In this document: piece by piece, positions 11,101 to 26,941 of the stretch
Layout: each line of letters opens with the position of its first letter
How positions within the stretch are numbered: position 1 is the first letter of the stretch
Program-made: the position numbers and the translations under genes
Assembly (NCBI GenBank): GCA_025267735.1
Contig: CM046294.1
Span: 22,626,162-22,690,161 of the forward strand
From: Mactra quadrangularis
Taxonomy: Eukaryota > Mollusca > Bivalvia > Venerida > Mactridae
Length of the DNA stretch: 64,000 bases
Reading direction: 5' to 3'
The notes under the pieces: generated by a model
The model's input: only the letters and a program-made list of their open reading frames with translations
Database searches by the model: none
Told to the model about the DNA's origin: nothing

Positions 11101-14100
11101 CGTCACACTGAAACATCACCTTCAGAGTCCAAGGAATAAATGAGGCTAAACGATTCAAACCGCTCAGCTTAATACTGGTCCTATTGTGACGATGTCTTTC
11201 AGTTTTTGTTTTCGACCGCCAGATGTCCTCCTACGATTTTTACTTCGCTTGTTGTTCTTGAGCGGCTCATCCTCGCTCTGTACACGAGATGATTTAAATT
11301 CATCCATTCCATACACCGATATATCTTTTGGTTTCGCCTGGCGCTCGAGCATGCTTTTCGCTATAGCGGTCGTTTGCTCCGCGGGAAGAACCATACGAAT
11401 ATACACTTCAGTCGACGATTTCTTAGCTTTCAAACTTCTTTTGCCATTCTTTCGCACTGTACGAATATGATCCTTTGCCGGTGACATTTTCCGTTTTCTA
11501 CTTTTCCCCTCAATATTAAATATATCCATCATCGTTTATGGTCTTCACCCTCTGACATACAAGTAAACACTGAACGAGTCGTTGGTGGATCAACCTATTT
11601 AAAGTGTCGTGTGGTTGATGAAACCCCTTATGATAAAGTAAGTGTATTTAGTGTCTTAATTGGAAGAGGATAATACGCATATTGTGTGATGAATGACTGA
11701 TTTGTCTGCTAGCATGCATTGTTGGTTAGCTCATCTGAATAACATAGAGCTGAATTAATTGGCGCAAAATGCTTGCGCAACAGCTAGCAATTCACTCCTC
11801 ATGTTGCGCCGATGCCTCATTTTTACCATCCTCGCCCTCAATTGGGATGAGGAGGGCAAGTTGAGGCATTGCTCGGGAATGAGGAGGTAAGAGGAAGTAA
11901 AAATGAGGCATCGGCGCAACATGAGGAGTGAATTGCTAGCTGTTGCGCAAGCATTTTGCGCCAATTAATTCAGCTCTATGTTATTCAGATGAGCTAACCA
12001 ACAATGCATGCTAGCAGACAAATCAGTCATTCATCACACAATATGCGTATTATCCTCTTCCAATTAAGACACTAAATACACTTACTTTATCATAAGGGGT
12101 TTCATCAACCACACGACACTTTAAATAGGTTGATCCACCAACGACTCGTTCAGTGTTTACTTGTATGTCAGAGGGTGAAGACCATAAACGATGATGGATA
12201 TATTTAGTATTGAGGGGAAAAGTAGAAAACGGAAAATGTCACCGGCAAAGGATCATATTCGTACAGTGCGAAAGAATGGCAAAAGAAGTTTGAAAGCTAA
12301 GAAATCGTCGACTGAAGTGTATATTCGTATGGTTCTTCCCGCGGAGCAAACGACCGCTATAGCGAAAAGCATGCTCGAGCGCCAGGCGAAACCAAAAGAT
12401 ATATCGGTGTATGGAATGGATGAATTTAAATCATCTCGTGTACAGAGCGAGGATGAGCCGCTCAAGAACAACAAGCGAAGTAAAAATCGTAGGAGGACAT
12501 CTGGCGGTCGAAAACAAAAACTGAAAGACATCGTCACAATAGGACCAGTATTAAGCTGAGCGGTTTGAATCGTTTAGCCTCATTTATTCCTTGGACTCTG
12601 AAGGTGATGTTTCAGTGTGACGTCTGTTTGAGAGTGTACAGTAGAAAAGATAACATGCTTAGACACAAAAAATCAGCGCATTCGGACAATGAGGATGACA
12701 TGTCTGACAGTCTCGAAAAAGAGGATATTTTTGGAAAACTGGATGAAAGTGACACTGCATCTAGTGACGAAGCTATGATGTCGGAGGAGGATGACTCTTC
12801 GTCATCTTCAGACATTGATCCCTGGAACGAAATCATAGACGAAGCGTATCAGAAGTGTCAGTCACAGTATGATAACAAAGTGGCTGCAATCATGGATGAC
12901 GACAGCGAAGTGAGTGATGAGGAGGCTAGGGAGGACGCCTTTGAGGACCTAAAAAGCGTCTACAGAACGGTGATGATGAACAGTTTCGGACGTAAATTGC
13001 TATGGTTCCAAGCGATGAAAAAAGATCCCATCTATAACGCTATAAAGAAGACGTTCAACCGGCTCGTCGACAAAGAAGATTTCGATCAGGAGGAAGCTAT
13101 GAAATACGCCATACTCAAGCGCAAGTTTTTGTTTGATAAGGTCCTAGACGCCTATGACCTTCCAGATTTGTCAGAAAAGAAAGACACTCAACCATCGAAA
13201 AGTGCCTAATGAAGAGACGTAGCAATGACAGTAATGATTGCTTCCGAACAATCGCGTGTGTTTCGAGATTCTTTCCCATTTGAGAGAGAGAAAAAATAAG
13301 AATGCTAAACTGATATCAATAGTGTGGAAATATGTGCTTTGAATTCGATAGACATACTTTTCGCGTTTGTGTTTGTCAGTATAAAATATGTATCACAAAT
13401 ATAAACAGTGTGTATCAATAAAGTTTATATAAAGCCTTTTTTCGTTCTTACAGTCATTATACATTTATATATGTATATAAGATTTAAGGTAAAGGAGTCC
13501 AAATAACACACTTATATGCCGTGACACTCTTCATCATACTATAGTAAACACTCTAGTATGCGTTCAATTGTATGCTTCACATTGACATGGTTAGAATCTG
13601 AAATGACGGGGGGGGGGGGGGTCTTTAGATTTAAACATAGCCGTAAATCATAAATTAGACTCCTTTATCTTAAACGCTCTTGAATATTATGATACTAGAT
13701 CCTGAGTGGAGAATCTCCGGAAGCTAAAACAATGAGTGGACTATCAACTCTAATGTTCGATATATTTGGACTTGCTTTCTCCACTCCACATACTGCGGAT
13801 AATTTAAACGTTTTTCATAGAAACGTGTCTTGATAGGCAGTACATCTCCCTTTCACGACAAAACACCAGTACTGCAACTTGATAACGTGTACCTAAACTG
13901 TCTACTATTTTCAACGTATACACAATTTTCTATAAAAGGTAAGCTTGAGTACTATGACATTATAAGTTACTATACTGTCCCATATTTTGTTATCAATGAA
14001 CTTGTGAGTATAGTTACTCAAACGATGAAAGAATGTGACCATTTGAACGCACCATCTTCACTTTTGAAGTTCTATGCACCATGCATTCGATTGGTCGATT

Positions 14101-17100
14101 TAAGTTTTGCATGCATTTGATTGGTTTGACGAAATGTCTCAATCCATTGGACAGCCGGATGTTGCACAACTCGACAAATGTATGAAACGATATTTTGTAA
14201 TCTTTTAAGGGTGTGATAAAACTAATAAAATAATTCGCATCGTCAGGGACAGAGCTTACTAGTATCAGCGAGTTCATCGTTTTTACATTCTTCGAATCTG
14301 CCAGTCAGTATTGAAAGCAATCGGACACTAGCGACTATTTGACATAACAAGAAAATTTATTTATAACCCCCCCCCCCTCCTGAGCAGTCATATATATTTT
14401 CATTAGGTTATAAATTTATCAGCTGACTAAGTTTTACGGGTGAATACGCTCATGAAGAGAAACACTAATTAATATACATGTACTTAACTTGCACCATTGA
14501 ATAGGTATATTGCTAGATCAAATGAGGTCATTATTTATCAGTGAGAAGCTATTTACATAAGCTGAACGACAATGGTTACTCGGGTTACTATTTGAAAAGA
14601 ATGTTGATGCTATCTCAGATTTCGTCATGTTTCAATGACAAGTCGAGAGTGTACAGTATAACCTCTGCAGAGCGGCGCTCTACAACAACAGCGTCTGATA
14701 TTTTCCTTAGGTCTAATTCTAATTGAATTTAAATTCTGTAGAGCAACATTCTCTGAACAGCAACACACTTTAGTCCCTCCCAGTGGGTGTTGTTTAACAG
14801 AGGTTGTACAGTATAAGTGGAATGACTTTTTAAATCACAATCACCAGGGTGGAGAACTAGAAAGGGATATGTCTCATAGTCGTGTTCTAGTTGGAAGGAA
14901 TGGCGTACAAGGATGCATTGATATTACACTATCATTATATTTTGTATTTCACACATTTAACCTGTTTACGACGGGTAAATAGTTTGCAACACTGAGGAAC
15001 GCCATTGTATTTTTGGAAGACCAGATGAATGACATTAAAGCCTGGTTGATGCGTCATGAGACACTTGTTAAAACGGGTTCAATGTTAATTACTCTATTGA
15101 TAAGATCAACTTCCAAATAAGGAAATCTTACTATGCTATTGTATAATAACTATACCCAAGCAACTTGTACTAAGCTTTGTACTAACTAACATAGTTTGGA
15201 TGTTTTGTATTGCAAAAGACAAGTGTCGAATGAAAGACTCTGTAAAACAATATTATAATATGGACAACAATCTGCTTTAAACATCCACCGCATAAAATTC
15301 AATGATACGACTATTCCACAATTTACGTATATACCTAGGTCAAATGAGGTCGTTATATCTCACATTTTTATCAATGGTGAGCTATTTGCATACTTTAAAT
15401 GGGTATGGTTACCCGAGCGACGAATTGAAAAGAATGTTAATTATTGTTATCTCAGATTTCATCGTTCATTTTTCTATGGAGACGTATCAAGGCATTAAAA
15501 ACTTATTAACACAGATAAGTGACTTTACATAAACTAGTTCAAAAGCGAAATATGGCGCTTAATACCACTTTGACACCGTCGTTGTCCTCCGCTAAATTGA
15601 CCATAGATAATAAATCAATATCTAGTTGTTCGCCTATTCCAGAGACTCGCACGCTGGCCGTCTTGAATCTATGTCTCCTTGACTTCTGCAGAGAATAAGC
15701 ATCTTGATCATTTAGCCACTGCTGTATAAATTTCACGGTAAATGTTCCAGGATACTTCTTATCTAGAACGTTAAACAATTTCTGAGCACCGGCAAAAGCA
15801 GCGGGATTTTTGGTGTTAAAATAATAACGTTCCAAAATCTGTTTTTTCTCCGCGTCTTCCATATTTTCATTCTAACGCGAGTGAAGCTCTAAGAAGAAAT
15901 GAGTGTCACACGTTGACCACCCACTTTTTAATATCAACTTAATGATTCAACCGTCGTCCCTCGTGTTCCAACCTTAAAATCAGATATATTATGGAAAGAA
16001 AGACAACTCTGTGATAGTTAAACGCAACATTAGCGAGATTACTCTCCCTTTAATCAAAAAGCTAAAAAAGGTATTATTCAACTCAAAAGGTATCTTTAAC
16101 TCACAATTTGCACCCGCTATTTGGTACTACTCTTGTTAAAACAGTAGTACTAATAGAGAAATTAAGTTCTGTTGATTATTTAAACCTACGAATTCAGAAG
16201 TTCTACGCAGCCTTTGTCAATCAAAACGGCTGCCAAAAAGGTAAGTTATCATTACTTTTTACACGTCAGCATAGGAACTATGTCGGTGGGTAAAAACTCG
16301 TCTAACTACAGAACTAAATTTCTCTATTAGTACTACTGTTTTATCAAGATTCTACATTTGTTAACATGTAAAAAAGAAACATATAGACAGTTTTGTGCTG
16401 ACCAATCGATGTACATTGTAATTAATAAAAGTCTATATAATGAGGTGTGTTTATTACAGACAGTACGGTAACTGGGGTATAATTGAATTATATTATCTAA
16501 AAGAACATCTTATTGATGTTGAAAGCCACATGGCTTATCAGTCGAGTCATATCGTATATAATCAATCAAACACGGATTTCCCTGATACTATTTATAGCCG
16601 ACAACATGAAGTTTCACCTGAATTCAACGTAATCAGTTGCCATAGTAACGACATACCAGAAATCAGACATTTTGTATTAATTATGATACTTGATACCTGA
16701 ATGTGCAAACAATTGTAGCATTCAAGATAAGCGTTAGTCATAACATTTAATGTATTATTATTTAGCTATTTGTTTTTATGGTACAGTAAAGTTCCGCTAT
16801 AAAGATCACCTTGGTTACAGTAAAGATTACGTGAATTAAACGATATTTAAATATTAAATGCTTAATTAGGGACTTTATTCAGTTATCTTCCCCTGATATA
16901 ATCTGAAGCAATTCAATTGGTAAGTAGGTCCTTACAGTTGGAATCCTTGGATGTTATCTTTGAATTTCTATGTAAGGATAACAAAATATTTCATCTAATA
17001 TCTTTCTTGTTAATGAAGATATTTACAGAAGCTTTACCCTAAAAATACTGAACTTGAATTTCAAACAAATTAAATGATTTACTAAAAAGTTATTAAAGAT

Positions 17101-18705
17101 TACCTTTGGCAAATTGACATTGAAAAGTAAGGGTAAAATCTGAGTAATCCATCTAATTGGACCTACCTATTTGAAGAGTATACAAGGGGAAATAACTGAC
17201 TAAAGTCCCTTATTTGATGAGAAAAATTCCCTATATTAAGACCGTTCCGCTATTCAGACCATCAATATTGATGATTCTTGTGGCGAAATTAACAGTAATA
17301 TTTATAAGCGTTTACAATATGAAGGATTGATCTTTATAATCAACAACAACGAAGATAACAAGTACGAACAAATAGGGAAGTTATAAGGTAGAATTCGTAC
17401 AAAATTTGGCTGTTTAAACACCCGGCTCGCTCGAAGTTTTTGATGTGCCCTCGAGTTCGAGCGAGCGAACTTTTACTGTATAATATATTAGTCATCTAAG
17501 TCATTACATTCCATAGTGTTGCTACGTGTTGTTTACCTATTAAACTCAACTTAACTAAACTATGCGGAGGTGTTTTAGCATTCTTTGAATAACATGATTA
17601 GCTCACTGCGAAAATCAGTGCAAAACTAGCCCACATTTGTCATTGTTAACATGTAGTTAGACTAGTTTTGCGCTGATCCATTAACTTGATTTTTAATGAT
17701 AAAATACCGTAGTGCGTAATAATTCGTATGTTTTTTACATTACGGTAAAAAGGGAAAATATATGAACTGAAAGAACATGTACAATGTATATTTAATGCTT
17801 AACTACGGTTGTAGTGAAATTTGAATATTTTTGCGGTATAAAAGTGAAACAAGAGGTTGCATGATCATTAAACACGACATGAGTCAAGTACAGTAGCCAT
17901 AATATTCATTTAACCAAGAAAATGTAATTAAAGTAAACTAGCTATTAGATAGACCTCCACTATAATTCATCGAGATATTGCCTACGGGTTATAATCATTC
18001 AAATAATTATAATGTACTTGTTTCATTAATTTGAAAACCGCCAAAGTCTAGTTTTATGTATATACATGTCTATCTAAATAATATACTTTATACAATAGTA
18101 CAGACAAAGAATACAGAAGTATTCAAGCTGAATAGATTGTTGTGATTCATATTGTTAAATGTTTTCAACTGTCAGCGATATATACATCAACTCCGATCAT
18201 TTAATACTCGATATACGATTAAGTCCGTTAGTACCTCCGTGCCTTGACACGGATATCTATATCAAGTTATCGATAGTGAGTACAGAAGTACTGTAGAGAG
18301 TATTTAAATAAGCAGGGTTAATGTATGCCGCTAACTGTAGAATTAAATATAATAATATATATGGGATGTGTTAAACATCACATTGGGTGTTTTCTGATCA
18401 CCATATTCGTTCAAGATCATATTAAGCAAAGAAGTAGGTTTTACGACAAAACCATCTTGTGCTACAAATAAAATGAGTTTCTACAACCAATGAAAGAAAC
18501 TTAAATACAGTAATTGAGGTAGCTCTGACTATAAGCAAGTATTTTTTCAAACAAACAGCATACTTATAGTTTCTATTGATGATTAATACATCTATGTACT
18601 TACGCTAGCTACAAACAATGGCATACCCACGTCAGCCCCACCCTGCATTTTAAATCCCCAGGGTTGGCTTGTATCAAAACGACGTAAAGTTATAACTTCC
18701 GACAT
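5182..18705 (-). CDS. PDZ-LIM-family protein, PDZ-only form
   Basis: Four minus-strand coding exons join in phase: 18604-18705 (ATG to donor gtaagt), 7012-7163, 5980-6128 and 5182-5282 (stop TAA). They total 504 bp, 167 aa. Residues 4-85 form a PDZ domain: the carboxylate-binding loop is PWGF (15-18), followed by a GG pair, then GLKAGDAIL and a THDQA segment, the order seen in PDLIM/ZASP proteins. A later stretch, QSKTFRMLDSEL, resembles the SxxFRxL motif between PDZ and LIM domains in that family. The basic tail ends in PFGQQ. No LIM domain is encoded, and I saw no LIM exon at lower coordinates, so this is either a short isoform or a LIM-less paralogue. Family members link alpha-actinin to Z-discs and stress fibres. 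Intron 1 carries the large palindromic element; all splice sites remain good. Confidence 0.85.
6180..6400 (+). mobile_element. tRNA-like SINE fragments
   Basis: Two short stretches have B-box-like ends: CAGGTTTGAACTCC near 6257 and GGGTTCAAACCCC near 6370. They are degenerate tRNA-derived SINE pieces in intron 2 of the PDZ gene. Related sequence appears near 31090. Confidence 0.4.
7587..7592 (+). repeat. target-site duplication, left copy (CTTGTT)
   Basis: CTTGTT precedes the first base of the palindromic element and is repeated in direct orientation at 16132-16137. The flanking T and A also match, so the direct repeat can be read as up to 8 bp; 6 bp is chosen because it leaves AG...CT element ends. 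Confidence 0.75.
7862..8185 (+). CDS. truncated integrase, left arm
   Basis: ATG-started frame of 107 aa, about 270 bp inside the left end and reading inward. The N-terminal pattern (ERYYF, NPAAFAG, a helix, then QQWLNDQDAYSLQK) and GEQLDIDLLSM near residues 77-87 match the start of the rve-type integrases of Polinton elements, also found as transposon-derived host proteins. D81/D83 lie where the first catalytic Asp is expected. The frame stops within a few residues of LSAI, just into the core, so the later catalytic Asp and Glu are absent and strand transfer is not expected. An upstream AT-rich leader of about 250 bp could hold its promoter. Function, if any, is unknown. Confidence 0.75.
   Translation: MEDAEKKQILERYYFNTKNPAAFAGAQKLFNVLDKKYPGTFTVKFIQQWLNDQDAYSLQKSRRHRFKTASVRVSGIGEQLDIDLLSMVNLAEDNDGVKVVLSAIFRF
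8240..8410. repeat. internal degenerate repeat of the arm, unit 1
   Basis: Shares blocks with 9090-9235 in the same arm and orientation: GAAATCTGAGATA, AACATTCTTTTCAA, a GTAACC pair, and ATGACCTCATTTGA-like text ahead of a TATAC motif. Mirrored copies are near 15314-15484. Confidence 0.6.
9090..9235. repeat. internal degenerate repeat of the arm, unit 2
   Basis: Diverged copy of 8240-8410, about 850 bp deeper in the arm; mirrored near 14489-14634. The rest of 8430-10500 and its mirror holds short frames that I cannot support as genes. Confidence 0.6.
10514..11116 (-). CDS. acidic C2H2 zinc-finger protein, left arm
   Basis: Taking the first ATG at 11116 gives 200 aa; an upstream extension would need a TTG start. 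One finger sits at the N-terminus (C-x2-C-x12-H-x4-H, FQCDVC...RHKKSAH). It is followed by a long Ser/Asp/Glu-rich acidic region and a more mixed alpha-helical C-terminal half with a LLWFQAM patch. This suggests a DNA-binding or nuclear protein with an acidic activation-like region. It lies 48 bp after the stop of the basic 122-aa frame on the same strand, and both read outward from the palindrome centre, so one transcript may carry both. I do not recognise a named family; element-encoded accessory protein is an inference. Confidence 0.6.
   Translation of the reverse strand: MFQCDVCLRVYSRKDNMLRHKKSAHSDNEDDMSDSLEKEDIFGKLDESDTASSDEAMMSEEDDSSSSSDIDPWNEIIDEAYQKCQSQYDNKVAAIMDDDSEVSDEEAREDAFEDLKSVYRTVMMNSFGRKLLWFQAMKKDPIYNAIKKTFNRLVDKEDFDQEEAMKYAILKRKFLFDKVLDAYDLPDLSEKKDTQPSKSA
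11164..11532 (-). CDS. basic lysine/arginine-rich protein, left arm
   Basis: Frame of 122 aa starting MMDIFNIEG, the first frame outward from the centre on the minus strand. Basic clusters (KSRKRK near the start, KRSLKAKKSS, NNKRSKNRRR near the end) look like nuclear-localisation or nucleic-acid-binding patches. The middle (VYIRMVLPAEQTTAIAKSML) could form a short amphipathic segment. No known domain is recognised. The right-arm copy has Ser instead of Asn at residue 6, the only protein difference found between the arms. Confidence 0.55.
   Translation of the reverse strand: MMDIFNIEGKSRKRKMSPAKDHIRTVRKNGKRSLKAKKSSTEVYIRMVLPAEQTTAIAKSMLERQAKPKDISVYGMDEFKSSRVQSEDEPLKNNKRSKNRRRTSGGRKQKLKDIVTIGPVLS
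11827..11896. other. 70-bp spacer at the palindrome centre
   Basis: The only non-mirrored sequence in the element. It is purine-rich on one strand (repeats of GAGGAGG, GAGGAAG) and contains a small imperfect hairpin around CCCTC/GAGGG. Adjacent arm sequence is GATGCCTCATTTTTAC and its complement. Confidence 0.85.
12191..12559 (+). CDS. basic lysine/arginine-rich protein, right arm
   Basis: Right-arm partner, starting MMDIFSIEG. The 12207 G versus the 11516 T/A pair gives the Ser/Asn difference. The two copies point away from each other across the centre, with about 660 bp between start codons, so a shared bidirectional promoter is possible. Confidence 0.55.
   Translation: MMDIFSIEGKSRKRKMSPAKDHIRTVRKNGKRSLKAKKSSTEVYIRMVLPAEQTTAIAKSMLERQAKPKDISVYGMDEFKSSRVQSEDEPLKNNKRSKNRRRTSGGRKQKLKDIVTIGPVLS
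12607..13209 (+). CDS. acidic C2H2 zinc-finger protein, right arm
   Basis: Same 200-aa protein as in the left arm, with no residue change. It starts at ATG 12607, 48 bp after the stop of the 122-aa frame. Candidate polyA signal AATAAA (near 13418) follows, mirrored in the left arm. Confidence 0.6.
   Translation: MFQCDVCLRVYSRKDNMLRHKKSAHSDNEDDMSDSLEKEDIFGKLDESDTASSDEAMMSEEDDSSSSSDIDPWNEIIDEAYQKCQSQYDNKVAAIMDDDSEVSDEEAREDAFEDLKSVYRTVMMNSFGRKLLWFQAMKKDPIYNAIKKTFNRLVDKEDFDQEEAMKYAILKRKFLFDKVLDAYDLPDLSEKKDTQPSKSA
15539..15862 (-). CDS. truncated integrase, right arm
   Basis: Identical 107-aa frame in the opposite arm, reading inward from the right end. It ends at the same residue after LSAI. 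An identical break point in both arms means truncation came before or with arm duplication. Confidence 0.75.
   Translation of the reverse strand: MEDAEKKQILERYYFNTKNPAAFAGAQKLFNVLDKKYPGTFTVKFIQQWLNDQDAYSLQKSRRHRFKTASVRVSGIGEQLDIDLLSMVNLAEDNDGVKVVLSAIFRF
16132..16137 (+). repeat. target-site duplication, right copy (CTTGTT)
   Basis: Direct copy of 7587-7592, directly after the last base of the element. Confidence 0.75.
16132..16359. mobile_element. MITE interrupted by the palindromic element
   Basis: The right terminal repeat at 16309-16359 is the reverse complement of a sequence split between 7576-7592 and 16138-16171. Joining left flank to right flank and dropping one CTTGTT recreates a terminal repeat of about 50 bp with few mismatches (core AACAGTAGTACTAATAGAGA). 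The MITE was roughly 245 bp before interruption. Its interior shows no gene. Confidence 0.75.
16784..17478. mobile_element. TA-flanked CAGT-ended DNA element
   Basis: Ends are CAGTAAAGTTCCGCT on the left and, inverted, CAGTAAAAGTTCGCT on the right, with TA immediately outside both, as for Tc1/mariner-type MITEs. The right end (CTCGAGTTCGAGCGAGCG) is almost the same as the right end at 51810-51840. Another MITE (16869-17213) is nested inside. No transposase frame. Confidence 0.65.
16869..17213. mobile_element. MITE with GGGACTTTA ends, nested copy
   Basis: Inverted ends: GGGACTTTATTCAGTTATCT on the left, and AACTGACTAAAGTCCC closing the right. A diverged copy lies in the opposite orientation at 47641-47995. 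It is nested in the TA element above, so it is the younger insertion. Confidence 0.65.
18266..18345 (+). repeat. foldback MITE, half copy
   Basis: Contains GTGAGTACAGAAGTACTG, AGTATTTAAAT and the GGGTTAATGTATG right end of the family best seen at 43071-43236. The left half was not recognised. Confidence 0.45.
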
Positions 18706-19970
18706 ACTTCAACGTTTAATAAAAAATATAATCCAAAAAACAAGATGAAAATTCACTATGTGAAAACACTCAAAGTTATACGAAGTATACAGGTATAAGT
18801 TAAGAGTAGAACACACTAGAAGCTAGCATCTCAAGCTTTCCTTGTTTCTCAATTAGTTTTGATGTATATATACACATACAGTATAGAGGTGGGTAGCTCA
18901 TATGTTCACATGTACCATACTTATTCTTGTAAATGTCCCAAGAAAATAAAGAAATACTTCAATACTATGGAGAGTGCTGATTACTGCATACCTGTTGTTT
19001 GTATATTAAAAGTAATTGTAATTTATAGTTTATATTTCATGCTAGTGCATTTTTTGCGACTTAACACATTACCCAGGTCATCAGGCTATTGGTATCTGTA
19101 CCTATCAATCCTTTAGGGGCTTTAAAACTAACTTTATTCTTATGTCTTAATGGCAATAGGTGCACATTTACACCCTGTCAGATGAAGCAATTGCAGGTAA
19201 TTATTCACTCAAGAATGTAAACACACTTCATTGTAGGGTTTGAATCTTGGACATCTTGATTTCTAAGCAAGTTCTATGTATCAGAATTACTTCTCCCACA
19301 AAAGAAAATATATTTAAATATCAAAAGTTTTAGTCAAGCAAAGCCTGCAGCCAGAAGAATTAAAACCTGGAAACTAGAGATTAATTCAAAGTCTTGTATT
19401 CTTTCACCAGGCAACATTACAGCTTTGTCCAAGATAAGAAAATAAAGAAACAACAAACATATGGTATATACAAACATTATTTATTATTCAAAGTATGATA
19501 ACATATAATATTGTGAATGTATGATTAAAACACTTTATTACTAAATGATAACAAATAACATTGTGTATGTATGATTATAACACTTTTTTTACTTGATGTA
19601 TGCTAATGAATAATACATGTATTATGAAAATATGAGCTCCCATTTTCATTGAAAAGTTGAGCTAAGAACATGGATCAGCTAGTATTCTACCCTATGAAAA
19701 TTTTTAACATTTTAACAAAAAGTAAAATATGAAAATCACAGAACAAGTATCACATTTTAAATGTACAGTTATCACAGATATTTAATAATTATCACAAGTT
19801 TTTAAAAATACTGATACAAAAACACTTCATCTGCTTAATGAATTGTCTTTAATCTATAGCACAAATTTTTCAACCTGTCCATATATAGGATATATCAAGT
19901 TATGAATGAAGTCCCTCTAACTTAAATTGATCATCTTGGATGATTTGGCAAGTGTTATTGATAGATTTTA
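18706..19970. other. upstream region of the PDZ gene and CNTD1 3' flank
   Basis: 18706-18860 is upstream of the PDZ-gene ATG and should hold its 5' UTR. Around 19150-19290 is a degenerate tRNA-like SINE piece (AGGGTTTGAATCTTGGACAT). The remainder is AT-rich with no gene seen. Confidence 0.4.
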
Positions 19971-19971
19971 T

Positions 19972-20045
19972 TCTAGTGTTAGTGGCCATTACATTACCCC
20001 ACTGATTAAAATATTCACAACAGATTTTTAGTACTCTCTATTTAT
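19972..20045 (-). repeat. foldback MITE, half copy
   Basis: TTAGTGGCCATTACATTACC followed by CCACTGATTAAAATATTC matches the left half of the 43071-43236 family. Confidence 0.4.
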
Positions 20046-20271
20046 AGTTATCTGTATCAATGTACAAGGGCTATTGAACAAAAATTTAGTATTTTAATTA
20101 CTGGAATGATAATTTGGGGCCCAGCGTTCAATTTAGCCATAGTAGGGCACTTTTCACAAAATTTGATATAAATATGTTTGTATCCAACTTGATCCAACCA
20201 TGACCACAATCATTCTCTGGTTCTTGCTATGATGCAATTCATTCATTTAATGCAGTAGATCAACTCAACCA

Positions 20272-26694
<6,423 letters not shown>

Positions 26695-26941
26695 TTTATT
26701 CTGCAACATAAACATGCAAATGAAGAGTAAACAATAACCCACATTTCAGAGGCTTGAATTGGGACTAAAGAAAAATGAGTCAAGTTGGTGAAATAACTCA
26801 ATTCATCTTTATAAGCAGGCTACTACCTTGAATCTTAGGGCTGTAAAATTAGCTAAACACTATCATGACCCCTCTAGTGAAATATTTGTGAATTTTCACA
26901 AGTCTAGTAAAATTAGTAGTCTTTAGTGCACAATATTTACA

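Larger units (their letters stand above)
7593..11826 (+). repeat. left arm of the 4.2-kb inverted repeat
   Basis: Reverse-complement partner of 11897-16131. Paired coordinates sum to 23724 outside the C-run at 10083-10095 and to 23723 inside it, which places the single length difference at that run. Confidence 0.95.
7593..16131. mobile_element. palindromic Polinton/Maverick-like element, non-autonomous
   Basis: An 8,539-bp element whose two halves (7593-11826 and 11897-16131) are reverse complements. It starts AGTAGTACC and ends GGTACTACT. CTTGTT lies immediately outside both ends (7587-7592, 16132-16137). A 6-bp duplication with AG...CT termini is the signature of Polinton/Maverick transposons, and each end carries a truncated retroviral-type integrase frame. 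Each arm also has a basic 122-aa frame and an acidic C2H2-finger protein. No recognised DNA polymerase B, packaging ATPase, protease or capsid frame is present, against 15-20 kb and several such genes in complete Polintons. Arms differ in what I compared by one base (11516 versus 12207) and one C-run (13 versus 14). It sits in intron 1 of the PDZ gene. Confidence 0.8.
11897..16131 (-). repeat. right arm of the 4.2-kb inverted repeat
   Basis: Reverse complement of 7593-11826. The matching G-run is at 13608-13621 (14 bases versus 13 on the left). Confidence 0.95.

Noticed and set aside
11755..11964. 69-codon frame across the palindrome centre
   Set aside because: Spans the spacer and is a by-product of the inverted repeat.
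7593..16131. Palindrome as a pure assembly or fold-back read artefact
   Set aside because: Flanks differ, a direct 6-bp duplication borders both ends, the arms carry small differences, and the interrupted MITE can be rejoined across it. Long-read confirmation is still desirable.
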